A stretch of 64,000 nt of DNA from NCBI RefSeq assembly GCF_030246925.1, contig NZ_CP126740.1, forward strand, positions 2,108,001-2,172,000, read 5' to 3'. Origin of the DNA: Microbacterium sp. zg-Y625 (lineage in GTDB: Bacteria; Actinomycetota; Actinomycetes; Actinomycetales; Microbacteriaceae). This document shows, piece after piece, positions 26,290 through 35,285 of the stretch; the first letter of the stretch is position 1, and every line of letters begins with the position of its first letter. Position numbers and translations under genes: made by a program. Under the pieces are notes generated by a model. That model was not told the origin of the DNA, made no database searches, and was given only the letters and a program-made list of their open reading frames with translations.

Positions 26290-27495
26290 GTGGCGGGATA
26301 TCGGGACCTTCTGCGCAGTCCGGGCGTGGCGCGCATCATGGCGGCGCAGCTGACGGCGCGCTTCCCCAACGGCATGACGAGCCTGGCGGTCCTGCTGCAC
26401 ATCGAGCACGTCACCGGCTCCTACGGCGCCGCGGGACTGGTGCTGGCCGCCACGTCCGTGGGGCAGGCGGTTGCCGGCCCGATCACGAGCCGGTGGATGG
26501 GCCGCTGGGGCATGCGCAAGGTGCTGACCCTCACCACGGCCGTCTGCGCCGTCATGCTGACCACCCTCGCCTTCGTGCAGACGGTCGTTCCGGTCTACAT
26601 GCTGCTGGCGCTGGTGGCCGGCCTGTCCACGCCGCCGGTGCAGCCGGCGGTGCGCACGATCTACCCCAAGATGGTCACCTCGCGGCAGCTGACACCGCTC
26701 TTCTCGCTCGACGCGTCGCTGCAGGAGATCATCTGGATCATCGCCCCCGTGCTCATCACCTTCATCGCCACGCAGGCCGGCACCGTGCCGGCGCTGGTGT
26801 GCATCGTGGTGATCCTGCTCGCCGGCTGCGCGTGGTTCATCCTCTCCCCCGAGGTCGGGCGCGTGCGCATCCCCCGCAGCCGCCGCAAGCTCGGCAAGGT
26901 GCTCACCCGTCCCGCAGTCGTCCTGGCCACGGCGACCGGGTTCCTCCTGATCGGTGCCGCGGCCGCTGTGGAGGCGGGCGTCGTCGCCACCTTCGACCAT
27001 GGCGGCCTCGAGGCCGGCCTGGTGCTCGCGGTGTTCTCGGTCGGAAGCCTCGCCGGCGGTCTCGGTTTCGGTCACATCCCGATCGGCCGCTGGGCGATGG
27101 CGCGCCGCTTCGCGATCGTCGCGGCCGGCCTGTGCCTGGCGATGGTCTCCCTCGACGTCTGGTGGATGGGCGGCTCACTGCTCATCGCCGGCGCGGGTGT
27201 CGCCCCCGCCCTGGCCGTGATGTTCGCCATGACGACGGCGAGCGTGAAGTTCAGCGACACGGCCGAGGCGTTCGGCTGGGTCGGCACGGGTCAGCTGATC
27301 GGCTCCGCCGCGGGGTCGGCGACGGCCGGGTTCCTCATCGACGGCGTGGGGCCGCAGGGCGCGTTCGTCGCCGGCGCCCTGTTCGCCGTGGCCGGCGTAC
27401 TCGTCTCCATCGTGTTCGTTCGAGGCTTCCCCGACCTGCGCGGGCGCGACGCGAGCCCCATCCCCGACACCGAGCCGGTACCCGTCATCACCTGA
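26290..27495 (+). CDS. Major facilitator superfamily transporter
   Basis: A 401-residue membrane protein with about 12 spans in two halves. The motif A-like loop SRWMGRWGMRKVLTLTTAVC lies between spans two and three, and ARRFAIVAAGLCLAMVSLDV at the matching place in the second half. Typical MFS glycine-rich helices (GFLLIGAAAAVEAGVVATF, VFSVGSLAGGLGFGHIPIG) follow. The GTG start was chosen because a -10-like TAGCGT stands 8 nt before it. The substrate is unknown; drug or sugar efflux are common roles for this type. Confidence 0.88.
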   Translation: MAGYRDLLRSPGVARIMAAQLTARFPNGMTSLAVLLHIEHVTGSYGAAGLVLAATSVGQAVAGPITSRWMGRWGMRKVLTLTTAVCAVMLTTLAFVQTVVPVYMLLALVAGLSTPPVQPAVRTIYPKMVTSRQLTPLFSLDASLQEIIWIIAPVLITFIATQAGTVPALVCIVVILLAGCAWFILSPEVGRVRIPRSRRKLGKVLTRPAVVLATATGFLLIGAAAAVEAGVVATFDHGGLEAGLVLAVFSVGSLAGGLGFGHIPIGRWAMARRFAIVAAGLCLAMVSLDVWWMGGSLLIAGAGVAPALAVMFAMTTASVKFSDTAEAFGWVGTGQLIGSAAGSATAGFLIDGVGPQGAFVAGALFAVAGVLVSIVFVRGFPDLRGRDASPIPDTEPVPVIT

Positions 27496-27514
27496 CGCGC
27501 GAGGCGGCACCGCC

Positions 27515-27922
27515 TCACGCCGCGATGCGCGCCAAGAGGAACAGCACGGCCTGCGCATACGCGTCGGCGGGCTCGGGATGCCGGAACCGGTGGCGGGCCG
27601 CGTCGACCTCGATCTCCACCTCGTAGATGTCCGGAAGCCGCACGAGCGCGCGGAAGGCGCCCCGCAGCATCTCGCGCAGCTGCGCCTCGGACGGCAGCCA
27701 CAGCGCATCGCCCAAAGCGACGGAGTCCAGCGCCCACTCCGTGGTGCCGTTGAAGGCCAGCAGCGTGCCGGTCGGATAGCTGCGCGCCTCGATCGTCATG
27801 TCGCTGACCGTGAAGACATCGGCCTCGAACTCGGGCTCGTCCAGCTGGAAGCGGTCACCCGAACGCGGCCGCCAGCTGAGTCCCGCGGCGCGCAGTTCCC
27901 GCGCCATGTCGGTGGAGATCAC
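27515..27922 (-). CDS. Conserved hypothetical protein
   Basis: A 135-residue soluble protein starting MISTDMARELRAAGLSWRPR, with SGDRFQLDEPEFEADVFTVSD, FNGTTEWALDSVALGDALWL and a C-terminal helix AYAQAVLFLLARIAA. The same arrangement is common in Microbacteriaceae and is sometimes labelled pilus assembly protein CpaE, which I do not trust: no receiver or ATPase domain is present. The GTG start is used; an ATG five codons downstream is an alternative. Function unknown. It converges with the MFS gene. Confidence 0.7.
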   Translation of the reverse strand: MISTDMARELRAAGLSWRPRSGDRFQLDEPEFEADVFTVSDMTIEARSYPTGTLLAFNGTTEWALDSVALGDALWLPSEAQLREMLRGAFRALVRLPDIYEVEIEVDAARHRFRHPEPADAYAQAVLFLLARIAA

Positions 27923-27995
27923 CTCACCATGATCCCCCGCCGCAGCGCCGTCGGGGCGGCGGGAATCGGTCGGACCTCGAGCCCGCCGCCAGACC

Positions 27996-28001
27996 TAGGC
28001 T
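27996..28001 (+). promoter_or_regulatory. TAGGCT -10 hexamer, leaderless-type
   Basis: TAGGCT is followed by GGGGGC and then the ATG of the alpha/beta hydrolase gene: 6 nt from hexamer to start codon, too short for a leader, so transcription probably starts at the ATG. Confidence 0.5.
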
Positions 28002-28007
28002 GGGGGC

Positions 28008-28763
28008 ATGCCCTCCCCCGTCACCCTGCCCCGGTACTCGTGGGGCGAGCCGACGTCGTCCCGCCGCGTCCTGCTGGTGCACGGCCTGGGTTCCAACGGC
28101 CCGCTCATGTGGCTGTACGGCACGGCGCTGGCGGATGCCGGCTGGCACGCGACCGCCGTGGACCTCCGTGGCCACGGCGTGGCACCGCGCGCCCTGGACT
28201 ACACGATCGCGGCGTACGCCGCCGACATCGCCGCCATCGCACCCGACGGCGCCGCCGCGTGGGACCTCGTCATCGGCCATTCCCTCGGCGGGGCCGCCGC
28301 CACCGTCGCGGCAGCGGACCACCCGGACTGGACCCGCCGGCTGATCCTCATCGATCCCGGCATCCTGCTCGCCGGCCACGACCGGGCCGTCGTGCGCAAC
28401 AGCCAGATCCGAGCCTTCGCCGACCCGACGGAGGCCGCCGTGCGGGCGGAGCACCCGACGTGGCATCCGAACGACGTCGAGCTCAAAGCGCTCGCGGCCC
28501 GCCAGGCCAGCCGCTGGGCGGTCGAGCAGACCAGCGAGCAGAACGGCGTGTGGGACGTGCGCCGGGATGCGGCGCGGCTGGGCGTTCCCACCCACGTCAT
28601 CGCGAGCGACCCCGACGTGTACTCGATCTTCACCGGCGCCGTCGTCGACGACGTGCTCGCCAACCCGCAGGTCACCATGTCGGTCGTGACCGGTGCCGGC
28701 CACTCGCCGCACCGCGACAAGCCCGCAGACACACTCCGTCACCTCAGGGAGGCCCTCACATGA
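28008..28763 (+). CDS. Alpha/beta hydrolase
   Basis: A 251-residue serine hydrolase of the alpha/beta fold. The oxyanion region is VLLVHGLGSNGPLMW, the nucleophile elbow is VIGHSLGGAAATV with Ser, and the catalytic histidine is in VTGAGHSPHRDKP near the end; the acid is probably Asp in VIASDPDVYS. Substrate unknown. Its stop overlaps the start of the acyl-CoA dehydrogenase-like gene by 4 bp, so the two are translated together and may act in one small-molecule pathway. Confidence 0.85.
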   Translation: MPSPVTLPRYSWGEPTSSRRVLLVHGLGSNGPLMWLYGTALADAGWHATAVDLRGHGVAPRALDYTIAAYAADIAAIAPDGAAAWDLVIGHSLGGAAATVAAADHPDWTRRLILIDPGILLAGHDRAVVRNSQIRAFADPTEAAVRAEHPTWHPNDVELKALAARQASRWAVEQTSEQNGVWDVRRDAARLGVPTHVIASDPDVYSIFTGAVVDDVLANPQVTMSVVTGAGHSPHRDKPADTLRHLREALT

Positions 28764-29929
28764 CCGCTTTCGACCCCGCGATCCTGTTGCCGGACGAGCT
28801 GGTCGAGCGCATCCGCGCGCGAGCAGCCGGGCACGACAGTGACAACACCTTCCCCCACGACGACCTCGCCGACCTGGCGGCGGCGGGCTATCTCGCCGTG
28901 CTCGCCCCGACCGAGCTGGGCGGCAGCGGCCTCGGGCTGCGCGAGGTCTCGCAGCTGCAGCAGCGCCTCGCGGGCGCCGCGCCCGCGACAGCGCTGGCGG
29001 TGAACATGCACCTGGTGTGGACCGGCGTCGCCAAGGTGCTGCGCGACCGCGGCATCCACGATCTCGATCATGTGCTCGAAGGCGCGGTGGCCGGGGAGAT
29101 CTACGCCTTCGGCATCAGCGAGGCCGGCAACGACCTCGTGCTTTTCGGCAGCGACACGGATGCCGCGCCGCGCCCCGACGGCGGGTACGCCTTCACCGGC
29201 ATCAAGATCTTCACCTCGCTCGCGCCGGTGTGGACGCAGCTGGGGCTGCACGGCCTCGACACGACCTCGCCGGACGCGCCCCGCCTGGTCTACGGCTTCG
29301 TGCCGCGCAGCGAGGAGCAGGAAGGTCGCGTCGTGACGCGCGACGACTGGGACACCGTAGGCATGCGGGGCACGCAGTCCCGCACCACGGTGCTGCACGG
29401 GGCGGTCGCTCCCGCCGACCGCATCGCGCGGCGCATCCCGCCCGGGCCCAGCCCCGACCCCCTGGTGTTCGCCATCTTCAGCGTCTTCGAGCTGCTGCTG
29501 GCGTCGGTGTACACCGGCATCGCCCGGCGAGCGCTCGAAGTGGCCGTCGACACGGCGGGCCGGCGGCGCTCGAAGAAGACCGGGCTCACCTACAGCCAGG
29601 ATCCCGACATCCGCTGGCGCGTCGCCGACATGGCGCTCGCGTACGACGCGCTCCCCCCGCAGCTCGACGCGCTCTGCCGCGACGTCGACGAGCAGGCCGA
29701 CCACGGAACGCGCTGGTTCTCCCTGCTCGCCGGCGTCAAGCACCGTGCGGTCACCACGGCCAAAGCAGTCGTCGACGACGCGATGCTGGTGGCCGGTGGC
29801 TCTTCGTACTTCGCCGGCGCGGAGCTCGGCCGGCTGTACCGCGACGTGCTCGCCGGGCTTTTCCACCCCTCCGATCCGGAGTCTGCGCACGCGACGGTGG
29901 CCACCGCCTGGCTGGGCCCGCTCGGGTGA
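28760..29929 (+). CDS. Acyl-CoA dehydrogenase family protein
   Basis: A 389-residue flavoprotein. The N-terminal helical domain has LADLAAAGYLAVLAPTELGGSG, the middle beta-domain SEAGNDLVLF and FTGIKIFTSLAPVWTQLGLHG, followed by TVGMRGTQSRTTVLHGAVAP, and the C-terminal four-helix bundle begins FAIFSVFELLLASVYTGIAR. This is the layout of acyl-CoA dehydrogenases, including members that act on non-CoA substrates or nitro- and sulfur-compounds. The usual catalytic Glu of fatty-acyl enzymes is not clearly placed, so substrate is left open. Coupled to the upstream hydrolase gene by an ATGA overlap. Confidence 0.87.
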   Translation: MTAFDPAILLPDELVERIRARAAGHDSDNTFPHDDLADLAAAGYLAVLAPTELGGSGLGLREVSQLQQRLAGAAPATALAVNMHLVWTGVAKVLRDRGIHDLDHVLEGAVAGEIYAFGISEAGNDLVLFGSDTDAAPRPDGGYAFTGIKIFTSLAPVWTQLGLHGLDTTSPDAPRLVYGFVPRSEEQEGRVVTRDDWDTVGMRGTQSRTTVLHGAVAPADRIARRIPPGPSPDPLVFAIFSVFELLLASVYTGIARRALEVAVDTAGRRRSKKTGLTYSQDPDIRWRVADMALAYDALPPQLDALCRDVDEQADHGTRWFSLLAGVKHRAVTTAKAVVDDAMLVAGGSSYFAGAELGRLYRDVLAGLFHPSDPESAHATVATAWLGPLG

Positions 29930-29950
29930 CCCTCATGCGAGGATGACGGC

Positions 29951-31222
29951 ATGCCCCGCACCCCCCTCGCCGCGCTGAGCCCCGCCGACCAGGAGCGCCG
30001 GCGCGCCCTGCGGCGGATGAAGGCCGTCGCCCTGGGAGCGCTGCTGTTCATGGCGGTCGTCTTCGCCGTGTCGTTCCCGCTGCAGGCCGACGTGCCCTGG
30101 CTCGCCTACGTGCGGGCGGCGGCCGAAGGCGGCATGGTCGGCGCGCTGGCGGACTGGTTCGCGGTGACGGCCCTGTTCCGGCATCCGCTCGGCATCCCCA
30201 TCCCGCACACCGCGATCATCCCGAGCCGCAAGGACGAGATCGGACGCACCCTCGGGGAGTTCGTCGAGACCAACTTCCTCTCCACCGAGGTCGTGCGCAC
30301 CAAGCTGGAGTCGATGAGCGTGTCCCGCCGCCTCGGCGAGTGGCTGGCGCGGCCCGAGCACGCCGCGCGCGTCGCGGACGAGGGATCGGCGATGGCCGCC
30401 GGCGTGCTGCGCGCCCTCAGCGACAGCGACGTGCAGGACCTCATCGCCGACGTCGCCCGCGAGCACCTCGTCGAGCCGGACTGGGGGCCGTCCGTCGGCG
30501 GGTGGCTGTCGCGTCTGGTCGACTCGGGAGCGCATCACGGCGCGGTGGACATGCTGGCGGACTCGCTCGGGGTCTGGCTGGAGGGCAACCGGTCGTCCTT
30601 CGACGGCCTCGTCTCCAGCCGCCTGCCGTCCTGGGTTCCCTCGATGGTGCTCCGGATCATCGACGACACGCTGTACAAAGAGGCCCTCTCGTTCGTCCGG
30701 GACGTGCGCGGCGACCCCGACCACGCCGCGCGGCGCGCGGTCGACCAGTACCTCACCCGGCTCGCCGACAGCCTGCAGAACGACCCCGCGACGATCGGCC
30801 GCTTCGAGGACGCCAAATCGGGGGTCTTCGACTCCCCGCGGGTGCGGGAGCTGGCCGCCGAGGCCTGGGACACCACGAAGTCGGGACTGCTGCGCTCCCT
30901 CTCTGACCCCGACAGCGGCCTGCGCGCGCGCATGACCCAGGCCCTCATCGACGCCGGCACACGGCTGTCGACGGACACCGCGCTGCAGCAGCGCGTCGAC
31001 GGCTGGGCGACGGATGCCGCCGTCTTCCTGGTCGACCGGTACCGGCACGACATCGCCTCGATCATCACCGAGACGGTCGAGCGCTGGGACCCCGTCGAGA
31101 CCACGGAGAAGATCGAGCTGATGGTCGGACGCGACCTGCAGTACATCCGGCTGAACGGCACCGTGGTGGGTGCTCTGGCAGGCCTCGTCATCTTCACCAT
31201 CGCGCATGCACTGGTGGGCTGA
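29951..31222 (+). CDS. DUF445 family membrane protein
   Basis: A 423-residue protein with a membrane span near the N-terminus (ALGALLFMAVVFAVSF), then YVRAAAEGGMVGALADWFAVTAL and FRHPLGIPIPHTAIIPSRKDE, which are the hallmarks of DUF445, a long alpha-helical part with EFVETNFLS, and a second span at the C-terminus (GTVVGALAGLVIFTIAHAL). Function unknown; the shape suggests an inner-membrane protein with a large helical domain between two anchors. It follows the acyl-CoA dehydrogenase gene after 21 bp. Confidence 0.88.
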   Translation: MPRTPLAALSPADQERRRALRRMKAVALGALLFMAVVFAVSFPLQADVPWLAYVRAAAEGGMVGALADWFAVTALFRHPLGIPIPHTAIIPSRKDEIGRTLGEFVETNFLSTEVVRTKLESMSVSRRLGEWLARPEHAARVADEGSAMAAGVLRALSDSDVQDLIADVAREHLVEPDWGPSVGGWLSRLVDSGAHHGAVDMLADSLGVWLEGNRSSFDGLVSSRLPSWVPSMVLRIIDDTLYKEALSFVRDVRGDPDHAARRAVDQYLTRLADSLQNDPATIGRFEDAKSGVFDSPRVRELAAEAWDTTKSGLLRSLSDPDSGLRARMTQALIDAGTRLSTDTALQQRVDGWATDAAVFLVDRYRHDIASIITETVERWDPVETTEKIELMVGRDLQYIRLNGTVVGALAGLVIFTIAHALVG

Positions 31223-31223
31223 C

Positions 31224-31229
31224 TAGCCT
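31224..31229 (+). promoter_or_regulatory. TAGCCT -10 hexamer, leaderless-type
   Basis: TAGCCT, then GGGCGC, then the ATG of the gamma-glutamylcyclotransferase-like gene. It begins directly after the stop of the DUF445 gene, implying a separate, leaderless transcript for the downstream pair. Confidence 0.45.
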
Positions 31230-31235
31230 GGGCGC

Positions 31236-31586
31236 ATGGGCGACACGGTCGAGCTGCTGTTCAGCTACGGCTCACTGGAGGGCGGCGAGCTGCAGCTCGA
31301 CACGTTCGGGCGCGTCGTGCACACCGAGACCGACGTGCTGCCGGGCTACACGACCTCGTTGACCCGGCGGCCGGACCCCCGCATCGCCGAGCGCATCGGG
31401 CCCATCACGCAGCGCGAGCTGCGCCGCACCGGAGACCCGCGCGACAAGGTCATCGGCACAGTGCTGCGCCTCAGCGAGGCTGAGCTGGATGCCGCCGACG
31501 ATCTGGTGGGCCCACCCTTCTATCGCCTGCCCGTGACGCTCGAGAGTGGTCGCGGCGCATGGGTGTACGTGGTGGCGGCGCCGTGA
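31236..31586 (+). CDS. Gamma-glutamylcyclotransferase (AIG2-like) family protein
   Basis: A 116-residue protein of the GGCT/AIG2-like fold. The YGSL substrate loop is at FSYGSLEGGELQLDTFGR and the gating region around GTVLRLSEAELDAADDLVGP with YRLPVTLESGRGAWVYV as the last strands. Members cleave gamma-glutamyl groups, but many bacterial ones are uncharacterised. Its end overlaps the start of the SixA gene (GTGA), so they are co-translated. Confidence 0.82.
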   Translation: MGDTVELLFSYGSLEGGELQLDTFGRVVHTETDVLPGYTTSLTRRPDPRIAERIGPITQRELRRTGDPRDKVIGTVLRLSEAELDAADDLVGPPFYRLPVTLESGRGAWVYVVAAP

Positions 31587-32056
31587 TCCGCCTCGCGCTC
31601 GTGCGTCATGCCAAGAGCGAGTGGGGCTCGCCGGGGGTCGCCGACCACGACCGCGCGCTGAACGAGCGCGGGCTGCACGACGCGCCGGTCATGGCCGCAC
31701 GCCTGGCCGACAGCGGCTTCGTGCCCGATGCGATCGTGACGTCCACCGCCCGGCGGGCCCGCACCACGGCCGCGGCGTTCGGCGAGCGCTTCGGTGTGGA
31801 GCCCGTGCTGCGGCCGGGGCTCTACGGGGCGCCCGCCGAAGAGCTGCTCGAGGCCGCCGTGCAGCAAGGCGCGCCGTCGGTGCTGGTCGTCGCCCACGAC
31901 CCCGGCATGAGCGTGCTCGCCGCACGGCTGTCGAACGATTCGATCGGCCACATGCCGACCTGCGCGGTCGCCACCTTCACCTGGCGCGATCAGGACGACT
32001 GGGAGGTCGCGGACGCACTCGATCCCGACGAGTGGACGTTCGACTCGCCGCGGTGA
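31583..32056 (+). CDS. SixA-type phosphohistidine phosphatase (histidine phosphatase family)
   Basis: A 157-residue single-domain histidine phosphatase. The phosphate-binding motif is LALVRHAKSEW (RHA, with the catalytic His), and the second histidine lies in VLVVAHDPGMSVLA. The RHAKS form and short length are typical of SixA, which removes phosphate from protein histidines. The start is a GTG overlapping the stop of the GGCT-like gene. The target protein here is unknown. Confidence 0.87.
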   Translation: MIRLALVRHAKSEWGSPGVADHDRALNERGLHDAPVMAARLADSGFVPDAIVTSTARRARTTAAAFGERFGVEPVLRPGLYGAPAEELLEAAVQQGAPSVLVVAHDPGMSVLAARLSNDSIGHMPTCAVATFTWRDQDDWEVADALDPDEWTFDSPR

Positions 32057-32264
32057 GGACCGCGCGCCGGGCCGCCATCGCGCTGGACCGCGACGGCCGC
32101 GGCGTCGACACGCTCACCAGCGCGGGGTGTATGTCGGCCGCAGGCGTGGTCGGCCGCCGCTGCGATCGTCTGCCTGCAGATCGCGACGGCCCCCTGAGCA
32201 GGCGGGTCCCCACCGCCTGCGGTCGGGAGCAGGCGCGAAGATCCTCGTGCGCGCCTGAGCTCCG

Positions 32265-32750
32265 TCAGTCCACCGGTGCGACGCGGCCGCCGGTGAGGGC
32301 GACCAGCTGATCGAAGGTCAGTGGGAACACGGTGTGCGGCGTGCCGGCGGCCGCCCAGATCTCGGGATACCCCGCGAGCATCTCGTCGACGACCGTCGAC
32401 AGCGGGGCGGGGTGGCCGGTGGGAGCCACGCCGCCGATCGCCTGACCCGTGGCATCCCGCACCTGCTGAGCCGTGGCGCGCTCGATACGCTGCCGGCCGA
32501 GCCGGGCGGCGAGCGCTGCGGTGTCGACGCGGTGCGCGCCGCTGGTCATCACCAGCAGCGGCTCGCCGTCTGACCAGAAGACCAGGCTGTTCGCGATCGC
32601 GCCGACCTCGACCCCGACGGCTGCGGCGGCCTGCGCCGCAGTGGCCGCGGCATCCGGCAGCACGACGATCTCGCCCGGGATGCCGGCAGCCCGAAGCGCC
32701 GCGTGCACGAGCATGCTGCGAGGGGGCAGGTGCGCTGTCACGCCCCCCAC
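32265..32750 (-). CDS. YbaK/EbsC-type aminoacyl-tRNA deacylase
   Basis: A 161-residue trans-editing protein of the YbaK/INS-like fold that hydrolyses mischarged aminoacyl-tRNA. Visible landmarks are AAAVGVEVGAIANSLVFWSD, LLVMTSGAHRVDTAALAARL, GQAIGGVAPTGHPAPLSTVV and the C-terminal GTPHTVFPLTFDQLVALTGG. The conserved lysine of some members (the NSLVFK position) is Trp here, as in many actinobacterial paralogues. The start could be either of two GTG codons three apart. It is divergent from a PPOX gene 14 bp away. Confidence 0.85.
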   Translation of the reverse strand: MGGVTAHLPPRSMLVHAALRAAGIPGEIVVLPDAAATAAQAAAAVGVEVGAIANSLVFWSDGEPLLVMTSGAHRVDTAALAARLGRQRIERATAQQVRDATGQAIGGVAPTGHPAPLSTVVDEMLAGYPEIWAAAGTPHTVFPLTFDQLVALTGGRVAPVD

Positions 32751-32752
32751 TC

Positions 32753-32758
32753 TAGAGT
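32753..32758 (+). promoter_or_regulatory. TAGAGT -10 hexamer, leaderless-type
   Basis: TAGAGT is followed by CAGCCC and the ATG of the PPOX-type gene, the same 6-nt spacing as at other leaderless starts in the window. It lies directly between the divergent starts of the YbaK-like and PPOX-type genes. Confidence 0.5.
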
Positions 32759-32764
32759 CAGCCC

Positions 32765-33208
32765 ATGGACGACCTGTTCGACGTCGACAAGCCCGCCCAC
32801 GCCATGGCCCGCACGCGTCTGAGTACGGACCTCATCGCCTGGCTCGTGACCACCACCACCGAAGGGCGCCCGCACCCGGCCCCGGTCTGGTTCTTCTGGC
32901 ACGACGGTGTGCTCACGATCCTCAGCGAACCGGACACCCTGAAGGTGAAGCACCTGCAGCGGGGATCGCAGGCCGTCGTGCACCTCGACTCGGGCGGGGC
33001 GTTCGGTGACGACATCGTCGTGCTGCAGGGCGACGTGCGCCTCGAGCCGAAGGGCGCGGAAACCTGGCTGGAGCAGTTCCGCGAGCCGTACGAGGCCAAG
33101 TACCACCGCGCGATCGCGGCCTACGGCATGCCGCTGGAGCAGTTCGGTCGCACGTTCTCGACGCGCATCGTGTTCACCCCGACGCGGCTGGTGGCCTGGG
33201 GAGGCTGA
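32765..33208 (+). CDS. PPOX-class F420-dependent oxidoreductase (Rv3369-like)
   Basis: A 147-residue split-beta-barrel flavin/deazaflavin-binding protein. WLVTTTTEGRPHPAPVWFFW and LSEPDTLKVKHLQRGSQAVV are the cofactor-binding strands of the pyridoxamine-5-phosphate-oxidase superfamily, and the C-terminus has FGRTFSTRIVFTPTRLVAWG as in the mycobacterial Rv3369-type F420 group. Cofactor F420 is an assignment by similarity. The gene is monocistronic and has a leaderless-type promoter. Confidence 0.8.
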   Translation: MDDLFDVDKPAHAMARTRLSTDLIAWLVTTTTEGRPHPAPVWFFWHDGVLTILSEPDTLKVKHLQRGSQAVVHLDSGGAFGDDIVVLQGDVRLEPKGAETWLEQFREPYEAKYHRAIAAYGMPLEQFGRTFSTRIVFTPTRLVAWGG

Positions 33209-33315
33209 GCCGGGCCTCGAACCGGCGGCACTGAGTGATGCACAATGGGGGCAGGATGCCGCAACGCCGCGGCTCCGGGAGTGCAGCCCACAAGGCCCGC
33301 CGAAAGAGGAACGCG

Positions 33316-34389
33316 ATGACCACCGCCCTGCCCTTGCCCGATGTCACCCACGAGCGGGTGGAGGTGATCACGGGGCGACGGAGCGGTCTGTTCCTCGTCG
33401 TCGCCCTGCACTCCTCGGTTCTCGGTTCCGCCCTCGGCGGCGCCCGCCTGTGGACCTACCCGCACTGGAGCGACGCCCTCGGCGACGCCCTGCGGCTGTC
33501 GGCCGCGATGACCCTGAAGAACGCCGCGGCCGGGCTCGACGCCGGCGGCGGCAAGGCGGTCATCGGACTCGAACCCGACACGGTGCTCGACGGGACGCGC
33601 CGCCGGGACGCCTTCCTCGACCTCGGCGACGCCGTGGAGTCACTCGGCGGGCTCTACCGCACCGCGGAGGACGTCGGCTCCACCACCGACGACATGCTGG
33701 TGGTATCGGAGCGCACCGCCCATGTGGTGGGCCTGCCCGACGCCGTCGGCGGATCCGGCGAGCCGGCCGGCCCCACGAGCCTGGGCGTCTACGAGTCGCT
33801 GCGCGCCACCCTCGAACGCGTCACCGGGTCCCCCGATGTCGCCGGCCGCCGCATCACCATCTCGGGACTCGGTCAGGTGGGAAGCCGCCTCGCCCTGCGT
33901 CTGTCTGCAGAGGGCGCCGCCCTCACCGTCACCGACGTCAACCTCGCCAAGCGGCACCTCGCCGCCGACCTGGGCGCCGCCTGGGTCGATCCCGGCACCG
34001 AGCACCTCGTACCCGCCGACGTGTTCGTCCCGGCAGGCATCGGGGGCCTGCTCACCGACGAGGTCATCGACGCCCTGGATGCCACTGCCGTCTGCGGACC
34101 CGCCAACAACCCGCTGGCGTCCCACGCCGGGGCGGACCGGCTGGCGGCCCGTGGCATCCTCTACGCGCCCGACTTCGTCGTCAACGCCGGGGGCGTCATC
34201 TATCTGGACTCCGCGGCGAAGCATCTCGGCACGCGCCCGCAGATCTTCGAGCGGGTTGCGGGCATCGGCGACACGCTGCGCCGCATCTTCGACGAGGCCA
34301 CGGCGAGCGGCATCACCCCGCTGGCCGCGGCCGAAGAGCTGGCCGCGCAGCGCCTGGCGGCAGGGTCCCGCGAGACCGCTCTGACCTGA
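33316..34389 (+). CDS. Glu/Leu/Phe/Val dehydrogenase family protein
   Basis: A 357-residue NAD(P)-dependent amino-acid dehydrogenase. The substrate-binding lysines are in AAMTLKNAAAGLDAGGGKAV, and the Rossmann domain starts at RRITISGLGQVGSRLALRLS with a GLGxVG motif; PDFVVNAGGVIYLDSAAKHL is the usual late segment. The length and the GGGKAV motif are closest to leucine/valine/phenylalanine dehydrogenases, so it probably deaminates a branched-chain or aromatic amino acid. GAGG lies 7 nt before the ATG; a frame extending upstream is not needed. Confidence 0.87.
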   Translation: MTTALPLPDVTHERVEVITGRRSGLFLVVALHSSVLGSALGGARLWTYPHWSDALGDALRLSAAMTLKNAAAGLDAGGGKAVIGLEPDTVLDGTRRRDAFLDLGDAVESLGGLYRTAEDVGSTTDDMLVVSERTAHVVGLPDAVGGSGEPAGPTSLGVYESLRATLERVTGSPDVAGRRITISGLGQVGSRLALRLSAEGAALTVTDVNLAKRHLAADLGAAWVDPGTEHLVPADVFVPAGIGGLLTDEVIDALDATAVCGPANNPLASHAGADRLAARGILYAPDFVVNAGGVIYLDSAAKHLGTRPQIFERVAGIGDTLRRIFDEATASGITPLAAAEELAAQRLAAGSRETALT

Positions 34390-34437
34390 CCCATCGGGGT
34401 CTTCCTCGGCGCCGCCGGTCGTGACAGGGTGTGCCGC

Positions 34438-35163
34438 ATGAGCGCATCGGGTACGAACGGCGGCGCCGCGAAGAGCGGCGGCAGCGCCCTCGCGTCACGG
34501 CTGAATCGCCTGCGCGCGGGAGTGCTCGGGGCGAACGACGGCATCGTGTCGGTCGCGGCGGTCGTGGTCGGCGTCGCCGGCGCCAACGCGCAGTCGTCGC
34601 ACGTCATCACGGCGGGAGCTGCGGCGCTCATCGGCGGTGCCATCTCGATGGCCGTCGGCGAGTACGTCTCGGTCAGCAGCCAGCGCGACACCGAGCGCGC
34701 GCTGATCGAACAGGAGAAGCGCGAGCTGCGCGACATCCCCGATGATGAGCTCGAGCAGCTCACGACGGTCTACCGAAACCGCGGACTTTCAGATGCCACG
34801 GCGCGGCAGGTGGCGCAGGAGCTGACCGAGCAAGACGCACTCGGCTCGCACCTCGAGGCCGAATACGCGATCAGCCGTGAGGGGGTCGTGAGCCCCTGGG
34901 CTGCGGCGTTCACCTCCGGCATCGCGTTCGTGCTGGGCGCGATCCTGCCCATGGCGGCGATCCTGCTGCCGCCCGCCGCCTGGCGGGTGCCGGTGACATT
35001 CATCACCGTGCTGATCGCGCTCGCGATCACCGGCGCCGTCGCCGCCCGCATGAGCGGTGCACCGGCGCTGCGTGCGATGACCCGCACGGTCGTGGGCGGC
35101 GCACTGGCCCTCGGCGCGACATGGGCGGTCGGCCTGCTGCTGGATTCCACCGGCGTGGTCTAG
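34438..35163 (+). CDS. VIT1/CCC1 family metal transporter
   Basis: A 241-residue membrane protein. RLNRLRAGVLGANDGIVSVA and GAISMAVGEYVSVSSQRDTE, followed by the acidic cytoplasmic helix IEQEKRELRDIPDDELEQLT, are the signatures of the VIT1/CCC1 family, which exports Fe2+ or Mn2+ from the cytosol. Five spans are predicted, the last three at the C-terminus. It is expected to protect from metal excess. A weak AGGG lies before the ATG. Confidence 0.9.
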   Translation: MSASGTNGGAAKSGGSALASRLNRLRAGVLGANDGIVSVAAVVVGVAGANAQSSHVITAGAAALIGGAISMAVGEYVSVSSQRDTERALIEQEKRELRDIPDDELEQLTTVYRNRGLSDATARQVAQELTEQDALGSHLEAEYAISREGVVSPWAAAFTSGIAFVLGAILPMAAILLPPAAWRVPVTFITVLIALAITGAVAARMSGAPALRAMTRTVVGGALALGATWAVGLLLDSTGVV

Positions 35164-35199
35164 CGCGACCCCGCGCAGGGCCGCCTCTCGCCCGCCCGC

Positions 35200-35285
35200 G
35201 TGCACAACGTCGCCGATTCGGGCGCGGACCCCCGGTTCCGCGGCCTGACGCGGCCCGGCCGGTACGCCCTGCCGACGTTGTGCAC
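35200..35285. repeat. Inverted-repeat element A, 86 bp
   Basis: Ends in perfect 13-bp inverted arms, GTGCACAACGTCG and CGACGTTGTGCAC, around a 60-bp GC-rich centre. The same arms and total length occur in element B 193 bp downstream, and a related pair of arms in element C near 46.9 kb. Confidence 0.8.
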